DNA of 36,370 nt from Gemmatimonadota bacterium (GTDB taxonomy: Bacteria > Gemmatimonadota > Gemmatimonadetes > Longimicrobiales > Gaopeijiaceae), in the NCBI GenBank assembly GCA_009841165.1, contig VXMI01000010.1, positions 1 through 36,370 of the forward strand. The letters run 5' to 3'. The translations under genes were made by a program, and so were the position numbers. Under the pieces are notes generated by a model. The model had not been told where the DNA came from, ran no database searches, and saw only the letters and a program-made list of their open reading frames with translations. Positions 35,792-36,370 of the stretch are shown piece after piece; the first letter of the stretch is position 1, and each line of letters opens with the position of its first letter.

Positions 35792-36370
35792 TCATGTCCG
35801 GCCCAGCTCCCTCGCCGCGACCCTGTGAGCAGCCACGGCCGGAGAGATCGAGAGCGCATCCGCCTCCCGGAAGATCTCGTCCAGCGACCTGGCGATGCGC
35901 CGGCGCACTTCTTTCGTCACCTCTGCCGAGTCGCGAGTCCCGCGTTCCATCAATCCGAACGCCATGGCTCCTCCCCCGTTTATGACGTAGTCCGGCGCGT
36001 ACAGGATGCCTCGCTCAACCAGAAGGTCGGCATCCGCGGGGCGCTCAAGCTGGTTGTTGGCCGATCCCGCCACGATTCTGCAGCGCAACTCCGGAATGGT
36101 CCTGCGGCTCACCGTGGCGCCGACGGCACACGGGGCATAGACGTCGCACTCCGCGTCGTAGACATGCCGGGGATCGACGACGGTCCCTCCGCACTCACCC
36201 GCCACCGCTCGCGCGCGGTCCGCATCCACGTCCGACACGAGAACCCCGGCCCCCGATCGAGCCAGCAGCAGCGCCAGGGGCCCCCCCCCCGGGCCCCACC
36301 CCCGGTCGCGCGGGGGCGGATTCACGAAGCGCGCGGGCGCGCAGAGGTGGCGGGTGTCGGAGGGAGGGTG
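35792..36370 (-). CDS. Glu/Leu/Phe/Val dehydrogenase, C-terminal part (5' end outside window)
   Basis: About 170 residues of the NAD-binding domain are visible. The Rossmann loop reads GWGPGGGPLALLLARSGAG, followed by LVSDVDADRARAVAGECGG, then YDAECDVYAPCAVGATVS, RCRIVAGSANNQLERPADAD and GILYAPDYVINGGGAMAFG. These match leucine/glutamate-type amino-acid dehydrogenases, with leucine dehydrogenase the nearest in feel. It oxidatively deaminates an amino acid with NAD(P). The N-terminal catalytic domain is missing. The frame stays open to the window edge, but similarity stops near 36300, in a run of ten C and other homopolymers that looks like poor sequence. GTG 36325 is not a convincing start. 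Confidence 0.85.
   Translation of the reverse strand, partial: HPPSDTRHLCAPARFVNPPPRDRGWGPGGGPLALLLARSGAGVLVSDVDADRARAVAGECGGTVVDPRHVYDAECDVYAPCAVGATVSRRTIPELRCRIVAGSANNQLERPADADLLVERGILYAPDYVINGGGAMAFGLMERGTRDSAEVTKEVRRRIARSLDEIFREADALSISPAVAAHRVAARELGRT
36277..36370. other. Low-complexity edge of the window, probable sequence-quality loss
   Basis: The last 94 bases contain GGGG followed by ten C (36281-36290), then repeated GGG/CCC/GCGC blocks and AGGGAGGG. The dehydrogenase reading frame stays open through it, but the protein no longer resembles the family (PPPRDRG replaces the usual beta-strand before the Gly-rich loop). This is what a degraded contig end looks like. Confidence 0.55.

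Overview
The window is about 36 kb of very GC-rich, densely packed bacterial chromosome. It carries single-copy housekeeping genes together with proteins typical of the phylum Gemmatimonadota: a secreted protein with carboxypeptidase-regulatory domains and a TonB-plug-like tail, a paired M16 peptidase locus, a rhomboid protease with a C-terminal tail domain, and a CBS-domain cystathionine beta-synthase. I infer a Gemmatimonadota-like bacterium. That assignment rests on gene content only and was not tested by phylogeny. There are no rRNA or tRNA genes, insertion sequences, phage genes or CRISPR arrays that I can see. No intergenic gap exceeds 300 bases; the largest is about 246 bases, upstream of the ECF sigma factor gene.

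Region 1 (1-10,725, all minus strand) is a long gene string. In transcription order it reads yebC, ruvC, ruvA, ruvB, queA, tgt, yajC, def, fmt, tenI/thiE, thiS, thiG, rsmB and a PASTA-domain protein cut by the window edge. It joins Holliday-junction processing, queuosine tRNA modification, N-terminal formylation/deformylation, thiamine-thiazole synthesis and 16S rRNA methylation. Most junctions are 4-base stop/start overlaps. The thiamine genes sit between fmt and rsmB, which are usually neighbours. yajC is not followed by secD and secF.

Region 2 (10,726-12,398) holds a divergent promoter region and one plus-strand secreted protein, followed by a GC-rich hairpin between convergent genes.

Region 3 (12,399-29,308, minus strand) has an EF-G paralogue of the EF-G2 type with its own good promoter. 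It then has a second long string, in transcription order: an M16 peptidase pair (one active, one inactive), a Nudix hydrolase, an ECF sigma factor and its zinc-finger anti-sigma factor, holA, a copper-type P1B ATPase, mutS, a small TonB-C protein, cystathionine beta-synthase, ddl and a rhomboid protease.

Region 4 (29,435-36,370) has a plus-strand aminotransferase that overlaps an SRAP (YedK/HMCES) gene tail to tail. The remaining genes are on the minus strand: a Leu/Glu-type dehydrogenase cut by the window edge, a secreted protein of unknown function, an IYD-like nitroreductase, a glutamate-cysteine-ligase-like enzyme fused to two CBS domains, and an aspartoacylase-like metallohydrolase. The last three in transcription order (ligase-CBS, acylase, SRAP) are tightly spaced and probably one operon. 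The final 90 bases look like a degraded contig edge.

The main points for a second look are: the ligase-CBS/acylase operon; two strong-ribosome-site mini-ORFs that end on the start codon of the next gene; three spaced GGAACA boxes between the sigma and anti-sigma genes; an AT-rich palindrome in front of def; an EF-G paralogue with a degenerate G4 motif; and the thiamine genes placed inside the def-fmt-rsmB string.
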